Assembly: GCA_019096065.1 (NCBI GenBank)
Contig: JAGUCH010000001.1
Span: 10,354,001-10,418,000, forward strand
Length of the DNA stretch: 64,000 bases
Direction of reading: 5' to 3'
Source: Paracyclopina nana
Lineage: Eukaryota > Arthropoda > Copepoda > Cyclopoida > Cyclopettidae
The first letter of the stretch is position 1, and each line of letters opens with the position of its first letter. A model generated the notes under the pieces. The model had not been told where the DNA came from. It worked only from the letters and a program-made list of their open reading frames with translations, and ran no database searches. Made by a program: the position numbers and the translations under genes. Of this stretch, positions 1 through 11,959 are shown one piece after another.

Positions 1-2191
1 GCCGCAGTCTTCCGTTCCGCAAGGTCTTGTTCAAGCACAGCCTCGTTGAGGAGCGCGGGACCATAATTGCCAATAAAGAGACACACGGAGTGAAGGCCAA
101 ACTGATTCGGTTCCTCGCCAGTCAGTATTCGCGAAATGACACAGTCCTGGACATGGACTGGCTCGGGAGCGAACTTGGGCTCTACTTTTCGAAGGGCTTT
201 GGCACCGATTTTGGAATGTGCGATTGGATCACGCCGAATTCGTCAACTAGCAAGCTTAGAGAAATTGGCCCCGGCAGCCAAACAGGATTGAACAATGGCC
301 TCACTCTGCTCCTGGACGCGGAGACGTTCGACTACGGCACTGCAACCAAGTAAGCACATCATCCAAGTCAAGAAATTCGCATGGAATTTCAATGCGTCAT
401 TTCAGGATAGCTGGCTTCAAGTTGGCGCTGGTTCATCACTTGGACATGCCCTTGATGAGCCAGAGTGGAATTAACATTGCTCCTGGCAGTGACGTGCAAA
501 TTTCTGTCAGTCCAACCATCCTGACAACATCCGAACAAGCCATCGAGAGATTCAGCCCTGAAGAAAGGCAGTGCTATGCTGAAGATGAAATCACACTGGA
601 CCACTTGCCCAATACCACCTACAGATACCAGGTAATACAAAGTTGACAAATCCCACCAATATGTCGGCGAAAAAACTTTGACGGCCGTAAATCGAAAAAA
701 GTTTCCGCCAACTTCAACAGGAGCGAGATTTTTGGCGCCTCCTTGAAAAAACGCTTTAATTTTTCAGATGTCCAACTGCCTATTTGAGACGCTCGTGCAG
801 GATACATTTACGCAGTGCAAATGCTCCCCTATTGCACTTGGCTTCAACATCTCCTCCACCAGCTGTCACGGAAGGAGCATCAACTGTAACAAACGCGTTT
901 TCAGTAAGGAAAATACTAGCTTGCACGCGCCTATTCGAAACCGTCAATTTCTGCAGATAACCTGGGAATGAACCGTAAGATGTACAGCTCCACGCTGCGT
1001 AAAACGGTGGAATGCTATGCAGCCTGCAAAACCCAAACTCATTCGATCATAGTGACGAATGCTAACTACCCGAGCCAAGCCACTTTCAAGTACACCAAAG
1101 AATTTTGCTTCATAGTCAGGCATCTGTTGAGCTCGTATGATTCGAGAGCCCGAGTGCTGAAAAACGAATTTCCCAACCTGAGCGAGCAAATATCGATTCT
1201 CAAGAAGGTAAAGAACTACAATGGCTAGATACTCTGTAAGATGTCCAATTACAATTTCAGACCAGGAATGTGGAGGAATTCTGTCCTCAGCCCACATACA
1301 AATGGGTCAAAGGAAAGGCCTTTGACTCAAAGGTCGATCAAAAAGAGTTCGAAGACGATGTGTACGAATATGCTAAGGCCAATGTGGCCTCAATTACGGT
1401 GTTTATCCGAGACCCGTTTGCTGAAAAAATTCTGACATCAGAGAAAATTTCCAAGCTTTCGTTTATGTCAGACGTCGGAGGTCTGCTCGGACTTTTCATG
1501 GGATTTAGCTTTGTCAGTGCTGTGGAAATTCTCTACCATGCCCTGAAGGTACATTTTTTCGAGCAGGGTATCTACATTCAAACTTGATGATGCTAAGGGA
1601 AATGTATCCATTTGCTAAATTGGCTTTCTAACCTCCAGGAAAGGCAAAACCAATATGGGCTGATCATTTAAATATTTTAAAAGTACGGAGGAGAGAGCTT
1701 TGAAATGCGAGGACGTATTAGAAAAATAAGCCTGCTAATGACCTTTCAAAAGATCCCCCATCAAAGAAGATCATGGTTTTTCAATTGGAATCACAATTAG
1801 AAAAAAAATAAGCTCTTTTGAATAATAACAGCTTATTTGCAAGGAAGCTCCTCGTGCAGTGAGCCCTTGAAAGTGCCACCGACAAAAAACCCATAAAAGT
1901 TCAAAAATCTTGGCAAACCAAAGTAAGCCCTCAATTTTTCTTGGCATCATTTTAAATCCTTTGTGTCGCCCTGCACTGTAGTGGTGGAGCAGCCGAAGAA
2001 CCGCATAGAAGCCCTTTTTTCGAGCTACTTCCAATTTCCATTTAAATGAGCAGCTGCTGCTATTTTTCCCTTTTCAGATTTTGGCCTCTAGCTTCTATGT
2101 CAGTGCTGCTCAGCCTCAACCTGACAAGAAAAAAAATGCAGCAAACTCCACTTTGGTCAAAGAGTTTTATCAACGTGAGAGAGGCTACTAA
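1..2191 (+). CDS. DEG/ENaC (pickpocket-like) sodium channel subunit, 5' end outside window
   Basis: This is the 3' part of a degenerin/epithelial sodium channel gene, a trimeric amiloride-class cation channel of the plasma membrane. I read exons <3-349, 416-631, 768-903, 957-1207, 1261-1548 and 2078-2191, all with GT-AG introns and consistent phases, ending at TAA 2189-2191. The first exon has the post-M1 motif TDFGMC and a GLTLLLDAE segment. The next exon has the PEERQC box, and the cysteine-rich thumb follows (SNCLFE, QCKCSP, CHG). The fifth exon holds the pre-M2 and M2 core SDVGGLLGLFMGFSFVSAVE, where the GFS triplet is the selectivity-filter position. The cytoplasmic tail is short (about 30 residues, lysine-rich). 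M1 and the N-terminus lie upstream of the window. Family assignment is firm; the exact subfamily cannot be told. Confidence 0.93.
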
Positions 2192-2318
2192 GTTTTTGAA
2201 AAATCTCAACTAATCTTCAAAGTGACCTGCCAACAGCAGCAGATGGAGATAACTCCCACAACGTTTCTTGCATTGACATACACAGGAGCAATGAACTTGA
2301 AAAGAATATCAAAATACA

Positions 2319-2324
2319 AATAAA
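2319..2324 (+). terminator. Poly(A) signal of the DEG/ENaC gene
   Basis: A canonical AATAAA lies 128 bases after the channel stop codon, in an AT-rich stretch. It is the nearest consensus hexamer downstream of the gene. Confidence 0.5.
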
Positions 2325-5300
2325 AAATAAGCCCTCTACATTGAAACAAAAAAAGGCCTGCAAAGAAGCCACCATCACTATGCATTCCTATGTTTCATTT
2401 ATATACATGAGTGAAAGATAAGTAGGTTCAAGCTCAGAAAATCTGCTGCCCGAGCACCAAATGCTTCATTAACTTAATTAAGAACGAGTGAGAAGGAAAA
2501 ATGCAGAGTCTTTTGGACAAAATTGCATCTTGTCTTCTTTTTTTCTTCTCCATTAAATTGAAAGAGCTGTTTGTGACACACAGACCAATGCACTTTTAAC
2601 ATAGTTGTCCCATTCTGAAGTATCACTGTGGGAAAATAAATCAATCTCGCCCGAAAACTACTTTCAGACATTCAGTACATAAATCCTTAGCTTTTAGTTA
2701 GGTCATTAATGTCGACGAAATGTGCAAGTGCTGGAAAAACGAGATTATTTCTTCAACGACTGACATTTCTCTTATTGTGAGCTAGAATTGGGCCAGCAGC
2801 AACCATTTCTCTACAACGAGCGCACAATTTTGCAAGGGATGATTCTTGAAATAATTTTTAGGGGCTGAAAAAGTTGTAAATTGTCGCAAAGTTGAGCCAT
2901 AACAAAACTTTGCGATAGCATTGCAACAAATTAACAACCACTCCGAGGCTGCAATAGCTTTGTGGACAATCGGCCTTTACAGGGTCACATTTGGACACTG
3001 TAATGGCCCAATCAAAACTTCACCGAGTAAAACTCACGAATACACAAATATACTGCTATAATCCACCAGAATATTACCTATAATGAATGGAAGTTTCGTT
3101 TTAAAAAAGAACCCTCTCAAATCATGGGAGGGCAATTCAAGCCACAACCACATTATTGGAGGCAACTAAAGAATGAGTCTTTTGTGCGAGAATACTGCCA
3201 TAGCCTTGAAAACATAGAAAATTATCTGAACAGGCATCTTGAAAAATGCAACTGCATCCTAGGAACGGGACAAAGGAAATACCAGCATGCGACAACTCGA
3301 GGAAATCAATTGGACGTGAAATCATGGCCTAAATTCATTTGGCAGAGTAGCAAAACTCCCATGCAGACCTTTAAATTAAATAATTGCTAATTGCCTTTCA
3401 CGCGTTATTAAGAGCCAATATAAGGAATCGAAAGCTAAATTGCTGATGTCATCAGAGCCTTTAACAACAAAAGGGTGACCCCTCGTGCTGCCCTCCATTT
3501 TCACTTTATTGATGTCCCTTTTGCTTTGGAGGACAATTTCCCCCAGCAGCAGCAGCAGCGCTCCTTCAAGACCCTTTCACTCGTCCGGAAAGGAAGCCGA
3601 CAAGACCTTTTTATAGCATTTCTCGGCTGCAGCCTTTAAAAGTGTCGGGCGAGTATGCTTTGATTTTCGCCAAAGTAACAGCCGACGAAAAAAGTAACTA
3701 GAGATAGAGTGAATCTCAGCGAAAGCAATGGAAAGCTCGCCTAAATTGATGATGGTGCTTTTTAGCACACTACCCTATTCAAGATTCGATCGCAGCCAAA
3801 CAAGTTAAGGAATTCGAGGGCTTTTTTGTTCGGCTTCCACGGAATTTCTCCATCAATCAACAACCGGTTTCTTTTGTTGCTCCGAAAATAATAACAATAA
3901 AATGTAATTGATGAGATGGCTCGCACGCATGCGACAATTTCATGGCACATGCCAAAAATGGGAGCTGCCATATGGATGATCTTAATTTAAAATGCTTTTG
4001 TCTGTGAGTAATTGGCAAAGATATGGCTTTCATGGGCAGTAATGGTAAAAGGTCTTGCGTGCGTGGTTGGTCTAACACTTTTGGCAGCAGCCATCGGCAA
4101 AAAATGCCTCCACTTGGTTGCCCAAACTCAATATGGCCATTGTAATTTTTGCAATTTTTTGGCTTCGTGACCTTGAGATGTGGATTGGATTCGTTTGGAA
4201 AAAGCCATAAATCAGGGACGAGAGCCTAATAATAACTCTGAGCAGAAGTTTTGCGAGTGCATTTGTAGCAGGCTTTTTACAACTCAATTGTGATGACTGC
4301 ATTTTTAGCCAAAGTTTTGTAAGCTGCAATGCTACTTCAGCACACGTGTTTGTGCTCTCAAATAAGGATTTTTGCCCCCATGGCATGACTCCCCTTCACA
4401 ACTCGGCCACTTGAGAGCCATTCTTGTTCTTGGCAGCAATAGTAAATTGCAATCAGATGAATCATGTCACCTGTTTGACGGCAATCAGGTCAGCAACTGA
4501 AAAACTGCTGAGTTTCCTCAATGGAAACCTTGCATTTGCAATCAAGGCTAATCTTGGAATTATACTTGGGAGGGTCCAGTTCAGCGAAAAACAATAGAGG
4601 CAAAGGCCAAAAACCGATTACGCTCCCAAGAAGGCTGCATATTGCTGGCAAAGAGTAATGTTCAAAGTAACATCTACGGTCACAAAGGCAACGTTCATAA
4701 TGGGTGGAGGATTCTCTCCTAATTCTAAGAAAGCCTTGGAAATGGAGAAATTCATAGAGCTGAGATCTCTTGCCAAAATTCATTTTAATGAAGTGGATGA
4801 ATACATGGCAACTTCTTTCCAAGCAAGGCTTTTTCACACAAAAGGAATCTCATATGAAGCGAATACTTCAGGCTCAATGCTTCGGGAATTTGTGGAGAAG
4901 CAAAAAAGGGCCTGATCATGTGTTCAGGCTCAAAATTAAAGATCATTGTGCAGGAGCAATCGCTGCTAACCCAGTAGCTTTCGTCTTCCGCTCGGCTAGA
5001 GCTAATCTTTTTATGAAAGACACAAGACCCCATCCATGCACAGTGTGGTGCAGCTGCCGTCAAAGCCCTCCCTAGGTGTCATTGTGTGGCATGCAAGGAA
5101 GCTCTCCGTTTTCCACAATGTCCGTTGCCTGCCGCGCTAAAACCGAGTCCAAAGCTCATTAAAAGAGCGTGGAACTTTTTGAAGAAGTTACTGCTACGCA
5201 CTGGATCGGCACGGCAGTAAATACGAGAACGGCCTACTTTTTCACGGTTGCATGCCACACAAAACTAGCTGTAGAGGGATTAAGAAAGCAAGTGCAAAAG

Positions 5301-8300
5301 AGAGGGAGGTTGATCATTTCACAAAAAATCCCACATGAAATGTTTTTCAGTAGCTATGTTCCACTATGCTCTGCTAAAAAGCAAGGCAATGAGCATGACG
5401 TTATGCATCCCAGATTGGAAGTCACTGCGGGACAGAACAGCTGAGTCAAGTAGATTCTGCCCCATGGCTTTCGAATTACTCAGCAAACGTAGCTACATGA
5501 CCATGGCTAGCTATTACCAGAGACCTGCCGATCGCAGTTGTTGCCAAATAATTCTTACTTTTTGGGGCCGTTCCCTCATAAATCAAGATCTATAAAGAAG
5601 TGAGGCATCATCAGAAATGATGGCCGCAACCGTGTACCAAAGCGCTAAGACAATGAGGCTAAATGATGCAGCTACGAGAGAAAAAAGCAAGCTTGTGCAT
5701 GCTCGCCAAGGCTACATGATAATGCAGTACTTGCCGTCGGTTAAATTACCAATAGCAGAGAGTCTAGCTAAAAGCGGCACTTGGACAGTTTTTTTCCGAG
5801 GCTAATTTGCTAGCAAAGGAAATCTTTACGGCCAGCTATCATAAGTGACGAGAAGGCCAGTGCAGTCATGAAAGTAGATGATCACCCGTGTAACTTTTGT
5901 TCTTGTATACGAGCATGAGAAGAAAATAAAGGGCCTCTTGTCATTTACGAGCAACTTAAGGAATACTAATGGAGATCCCACCACGCAAGCATCGAAAATA
6001 TGTAATGATCAATGGTTGAGCGCAATTACAGAGCAACGTAAGTTTTTCTGCGAAAAAAGGAGCATCTTTGGGTGATTTGCGTTAATGGCCCTACTTTATG
6101 GTAACATAAAACGGTGTCGTCGCTGCTTAACCAGTCCCTTGACTCTCCCCAATTACATTCCTGGGCCGGTGCCAAAATAGAAGTTTCTCACCAAAATTGA
6201 ATCTCATTTTTGCGGGTTCTTATACACACGGTATGGAGTTGGGGAAAGTTTGGTCCATTTATGGAACAATAGCATTAGTATGCTAATGACCCAATTGAAG
6301 GGATGGAAAGAAAATTATGTTTGCTAGCTTGCTAATTACCCTGGGGGCTCGTGGTAAAGAATTCGGCCTTTGTTCCTGCATTTTTTTACGACGGCTGACA
6401 GCCCTAGACGGAAACAGGGGGATAATTATTCAGCCTTCTCTTCAGAGACATTGGGGCGAAAATAAAACTTTTTAAAGCAGAATTAAGGAGTCATCGCCAA
6501 AGCGATAAAGAATATTTCCTAGCCATAAAAATAAATTGAAAGCCATTACCTTTTTCGTTCCCAAATCCATGATATCCAAATCAAATTCAGATGAGTTTCA
6601 CTTGTTGCGACTTTCGACCGAGTTCAAACGTTAGCTGTATTTGTTTACGTTTGGATTTCGCGAACTACGCTCGCCCGAAAGAGTGAAAAACCAATCGAAA
6701 ATCAAAGACGTCATCGTCATGGCGTTGCAAAAATTAGAAACAACAAAGTAGCCTCGCAAAAAGTAGAGCTCAGATATGGCGTATTGGCTTTCAGAAGATT
6801 GATACAGGGCATACGGGGTAAGAGAGCCCCTTTCAGTAGCCACTGTAAGGCTGAGAATGGGTCAAAAAATGCCCTACTTTTCTTCTCTCGCTTCTATAAG
6901 CAAGTAAAAGCCTCCCCGCTCACAGTTACTGCTGCTCAGCTGTATGCATCAGAATTCAGAAAACGTGGCGGCTTTCGTAAGTGAACAACTTGTGTGTTTC
7001 GTTTGAGGAAATGCATCTCTCCCGAGATCCCCCTTCGGAGAATTTTGACAATGGCTGGAAAAATTCGGATTGCAATTTGGCTTCACACCCTACGGCTGAT
7101 GTCTCCTCAAAATTGGCTCATTTCTTATGCAAGGTAGCGCCGATTTTAAGCAACCTCCTCCTCTTCGCGCTAGGAGTCGGCCGAAGACAACCCGACGAGA
7201 TTTATGGAAAAGGTAAAGCCTCCCTAGGGACCCGTATTTTCTCAGAAAGCCAAAATTTGTTGCCCCTGACCCTCTTTGAGCTAAGCAAAGCTCAGTTTGA
7301 TTCATCCTCGAACTATAATTTCGAAACTAAGCGTATCCAGCTCACAGAACTGCCGCAAAAATTGTTTTTATCCGTTTCTTTCCTTACCTTTTTTTCGTTT
7401 GCTGTTTCAAAGTGCGCTCGCTCGTAGACGAGTCTGCGCACTTTATTTTATTTCCAATTTTCTGCCACTTATTGTGTAATTAAATCAAGAGCCAATTTGT
7501 GGCAGTTTTGAGTGCAGTTCTTCAGCGAACGATGGGCCTTTGGAGGAGGACAAGAAACTGGTAAGTTGATTTAGATTAGTTGTCACAAAGCAATAAAGTT
7601 TGGAATTCCGACTCGATCCATCAATCTATCGATCTCTACTTTTGTAACTCTCCGTGCGGGAGGTGTTGTCAGCATCAACCAGCCATCTTCTCCAGACGCG
7701 CTACTGATGGTGTCAACCGCCAAAAGAAGTCATTGTTGTCACTTCCATGATCATCGTGAAAACTTTTCATCAATTAGATTCGCATTTCCCCCAGTAGTTG
7801 TGGCTAGGTTATTGAAAATCAATGATTCTGCATTTATTGCGTTAGATTTGTGATGCAGCATGGCCATGGTAAAAAAAGGGCGTTCTCATATTGCGTTTTA
7901 GTTTAACCAAAGCTGATACTGGTTAGACCAAACTGACTTTTGTCCGGACAAAAGTCAGCATTCTTGTAGTGTTTAGTTTAACCAGTATCAGCGTGGTTTA
8001 ACTAAAATCAGTTTTGGTTAGACCAAACTGCGATATGAGAACGCCCTCTAGTTTCTTCCTGTATGTTCGTGACAGACAGCACCGCATCAACATTGCCAGC
8101 CATTGATTTTTCTCACACTGAATAGGAAAAAGTTCTTGTCCCGCCTGAGAGTTCTGAATGACCCAAGCTCATGTGGTGCAAAAACAAAAATCATCGAAGC
8201 TTTTTTATCTATGGAGCCAATGCTCTGCGCTTCTTTTATTTTTGCTCATTTTTCTTATGCGTCAGCCATCTTCAGAAGTGGGTTTTAATTCATTTCGGCT

Positions 8301-11300
8301 CGTTCCTTATCGATCTCGCGATGATAGTTGAGAATGTAGATTGCTGGTAGAAAGAGAAGCCCCCTTGATGTCCCTGCATTTATGCATGTTCCATCATTTC
8401 CCATTTGCCATGGTAGTGGTAAAATCTCTTCGCCATCAAGCATTATTAATGGCTTTCAGTTCTCTTGCAATTAGCCGCGAAACGAGGACAAAAATACTGT
8501 TAACCCACATTTGGAAAGCCCTGCTATCTATTCTATTTTTCACTTACGATAATGGAGCCATTCATCAAATCAGCCGTGAACGAGCGGGAAAATTGGAAAA
8601 GGGGAATAACAAGCCAAAAAGTTGTTCCACGAGGGGAACAATGCCAAAAGGGATGATGATAACACCAATAACAATATTTGCATAGTGGATCTCTTTATCT
8701 CGCTGGCTCCAATCAATATCTTGGACATTGACAGCAAATCTTCCAATCAAGAGATTGACCCCTTTGATCTCTGGTAAACTTTTCCTTGCTCTTACTCGGT
8801 GTGTCTTTTTTGGCTTGTCTTTTGATAAGTGTAGACGTTTCCTGGGCATTCTTGCATTGCTGCTCTATTCGATTGCTTAGATTTATTTTCATGAAAATCT
8901 GATTGGCCCTTACATTTTACATTTAGTTTTGCACATCGATATCTTGCTTTAGTGTGATCTATGCTACATGAATAAAAGGGGCTTGGGGACAGAAAATAGG
9001 CTTTGCAGTTTTATGGCTCTATCTACATTTGGGTAGTAGAGGCTTGCTAGCTTGGTCCCATGTCCTTGTCATCAACAATATTGGAACCTCTGCACCCTAT
9101 AGCAGCTTTGAATATACAGATTTATTTTGATATAATGTATGCTAATTTTGTGCATCGCTCCGCCTGCTCATGTGTACCGAGAATTGGATCGGAAAGCGTA
9201 CGGAAAAAATTGTGCTAGAATTAATAACTACAAGCTTTTATGGTGTGTATACTGGCTAACCAAGAGAGCTCTTTGAAAGGCACTTGGATTTTTTGCTAGC
9301 CTGGCCTTGTTGGTTCATAAAAACCCTGTGCATGTTTTATGGGGTCATTGGAAGCCAGTTGTTCAGCTATTCTTCAGAATGTTCTCTTCGTATGATATCT
9401 TCAAAGAATTGTGGGGGAGCTTCAAATGAGACTTTGAGATCGATGTGTGGAATCTTTGCCATATTTATATTCTGCGCTGTTTTTTTGGCCAGTAGCAGAG
9501 AGCCATCCAAAAGAAAGGGATCAATTTGAAAGGAAAGTAGTTTAGCGTAGCTGGCTGTAAAACGACCAGCAGTGTATGTATGTAGCAGCAAGCTAAAAAT
9601 ATATGATCTTGGCTGTCTTTTGTCCACTCTCATTGGTGCATAACATCATGGCCAAGATTCTAGTATGGCTAATAATACAAAAGAGAAAAACGAGCTCTTT
9701 TTCTCATTTAGCTTACTTACTTACATCATTATTTCTCGTTCTTAGCTAAATTGACTTAAGTCCGTCTTGCTCTCCACTCTCTCGTTCAATCTGTTCAAAA
9801 AAGAATGACTAACATCTAATTCATTTCCCAAGTGAGCCTGTGGCAGCCTGATTTCAACCATATCGTCTGTTGGGATAGAATCCCTCCGAGTTCGACATAT
9901 TCAGGCGAAGAAGGTACATGCATAGACAATCCGGACTATGAGATGTCAAGTTTGAATTTAGGTCATATGTTGGTAGTTGCGCTCATATTGTTTTCACACG
10001 TGAGTTCACTTCATGTCAAATCTCACTGGGGATTTTTTTTACCAATCTTATGGCTTAATGCCCCATTGATTTCCCTTCTAACGGAGAGCAGCTCAAAACA
10101 AAGAAAACATAACCTCAATAGGGTTGCATAAACCCATTGAAAGGGTATTTCCAAATGGAGAAGAAATTGAGAGAGAGTAGCAATGGCGGTGAAATCCGAC
10201 CTTAGAAGGAGAGGTGTCAATTTTGAACCATATTGATGGCACCAAAAAAGGAGTCGTCCGCCTTTTGAAAATAAAATACGCACTCTTGTGCATTTGCTCT
10301 TTCTAGGATGCATCCATTAGCAAAAAGATCACCATCCATCTTAATCTGAAGCGGCAAAAACTCAAATAGAATTATTGCACTTTGTTGCAGTTTTCTGCGA
10401 TTTAAGCCCTCTTGCGACCTTCCCTTTGAAGAGGTAGAAAAGCATAATAGACTTAATCGTGATATCTTAGCTTAAAGGCTTCTCTGTTGCTGCATTTTTT
10501 CGAATTTACTCTCTCCGAGTGAAGAATGTGGCCTTGAGCAAAATTCCTTACCTCCTTAGTTAGTCCTCTTACTTTTTTTAAAAAGCTATTGGAAAATTCA
10601 GCCATCCCTTTCTAGCAGGAAGGGCAATAATAGCGCCAAGAAATTGCTTTACATTGAGGTAATTTAAGTTGGAGCCGCACGTGCTAGGTACGTAATTAGG
10701 TAGCAATAATGATAACTTCTGGTTGGACTGTTGCAATTTTGTAACTTTAATCTCTAGAGCTCTTGATATATTTGTAGTGGGCAAACTTCCATTGTGTGTA
10801 AAAGTTTGAGAAAAGTTTCTAAATCTTTTATTAGCTTACCTTTAAGTACGCCTCTGTTATGTTTGATTGATCATGACTGATGTTGGAGCAGCAGGGAAAA
10901 AGTCCAGGCAATCGCTGCTGGGACAAAATAGATGGCCGATGTCAATACAAGTTGACGGAGCAGAAAACTCACTTGGATTTGAAAGTGCTGAGTCAACAAG
11001 ACAATTATTTTTGTGAGGACTCCTCCAAGGGCAGATGGAAACTGAGATCAAAAGCTCGGTTTGGCTTTCTCTCTGGCGGGAATCCGACGAGGAGAAAGCC
11101 GCCCGTAAAGCTTCCGTAAAATGAAGAGGGACCCTTTTCGTATTATTGGCTTTAAAGCTGACTTCCGTTTGCCCATAAAACTACTACTGCTCGAATCCGT
11201 CATCCTAAAAACATAAATAGGAGACTCTGATGAAAAAAACCGACTTGATTGAGTGGTGGCTTTCTCTAATCAAGTTCCATCGGTTGGTCAGTCGCTGCAA

Positions 11301-11959
11301 TGAGCGCCGACTCGGTCGGGTGGGTTATGGTTCATTTGTTCGCATTCTCTGAGGGAGTTGAAGAAGTCATCTGGTGATAGTAACTGATCTTCTTAACCTT
11401 GGCATCAACTTGGATTATTAGCTAGCGATGTAAACACATATCTGCACGTTTAAAACGACATATTTTGAAGGATTTTCTTACACAAAGAGCATGCTCTGTC
11501 ACGAAAGCAGCAAAAGAAATAGGCTTTCATATCCAAACTGAGTTACTCCTAACTTCATTGAGAAATGCATCTTAGAGATTAGAATGTGCATTCCTCAGGG
11601 GACACATATTTCAAATGTCCATTTAAATGACATTCGGTATTCAAGGGAGTTCTCGCAAACTAATTCCACGACCCAAGTTGACGCGAATCAAACTGCGTGT
11701 TTTACCTGACGGATTTACAAATAATTGATGTGGCTATTTTTGTTCAACTTTTCCCTCGATACGTCAATTGCCAAGAATGAGCTTGCAAGTCCAGGAAAGC
11801 TTATTCCTGATTTCCCTTTTTTATGGCAAAGTAGGTTTCGTGGTCAGCAATGAAATGTTGCGCTAATAAAGGGAAATGAGCCAGTATCACGATTTATTTG
11901 GCATTTGTGTGATGTTGGCATTGGAGGTGGTAACCAAAATAAATGGAGAAATGTTAATA
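2325..11959. other. Long gene-poor stretch with no recognised gene
   Basis: About 9.6 kb in which I recognise no conserved protein, tRNA or rRNA on either strand. Open frames here are short (the longest is 148 codons at 6981-7427), have no domain signature, and do not join through splice sites into anything I know. One inverted-repeat element sits at 7878-8046. Long-range regulatory DNA or a large intron of a gene beginning elsewhere cannot be excluded. Confidence 0.6.
7878..8046. mobile_element. MITE family A, copy 1 (169 bp)
   Basis: The element has terminal inverted repeats GGGCGTTCTCATAT... and ...ATATGAGAACGCCC, and inner repeats built on GGTTAGACCAAACTG. At its centre (7933-7958) is a 26-base perfect palindrome around TTGTCCGGACAA. 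A second copy of exactly the same length is at 56217-56385. It has no coding capacity, so it looks like a non-autonomous DNA transposon. I could not fix a target-site duplication. Confidence 0.8.

Noticed and set aside
6981-7427. 148-codon open frame in the gene-poor region
   Set aside because: No recognisable domain, no splice context and ordinary spacer composition; consistent with chance.
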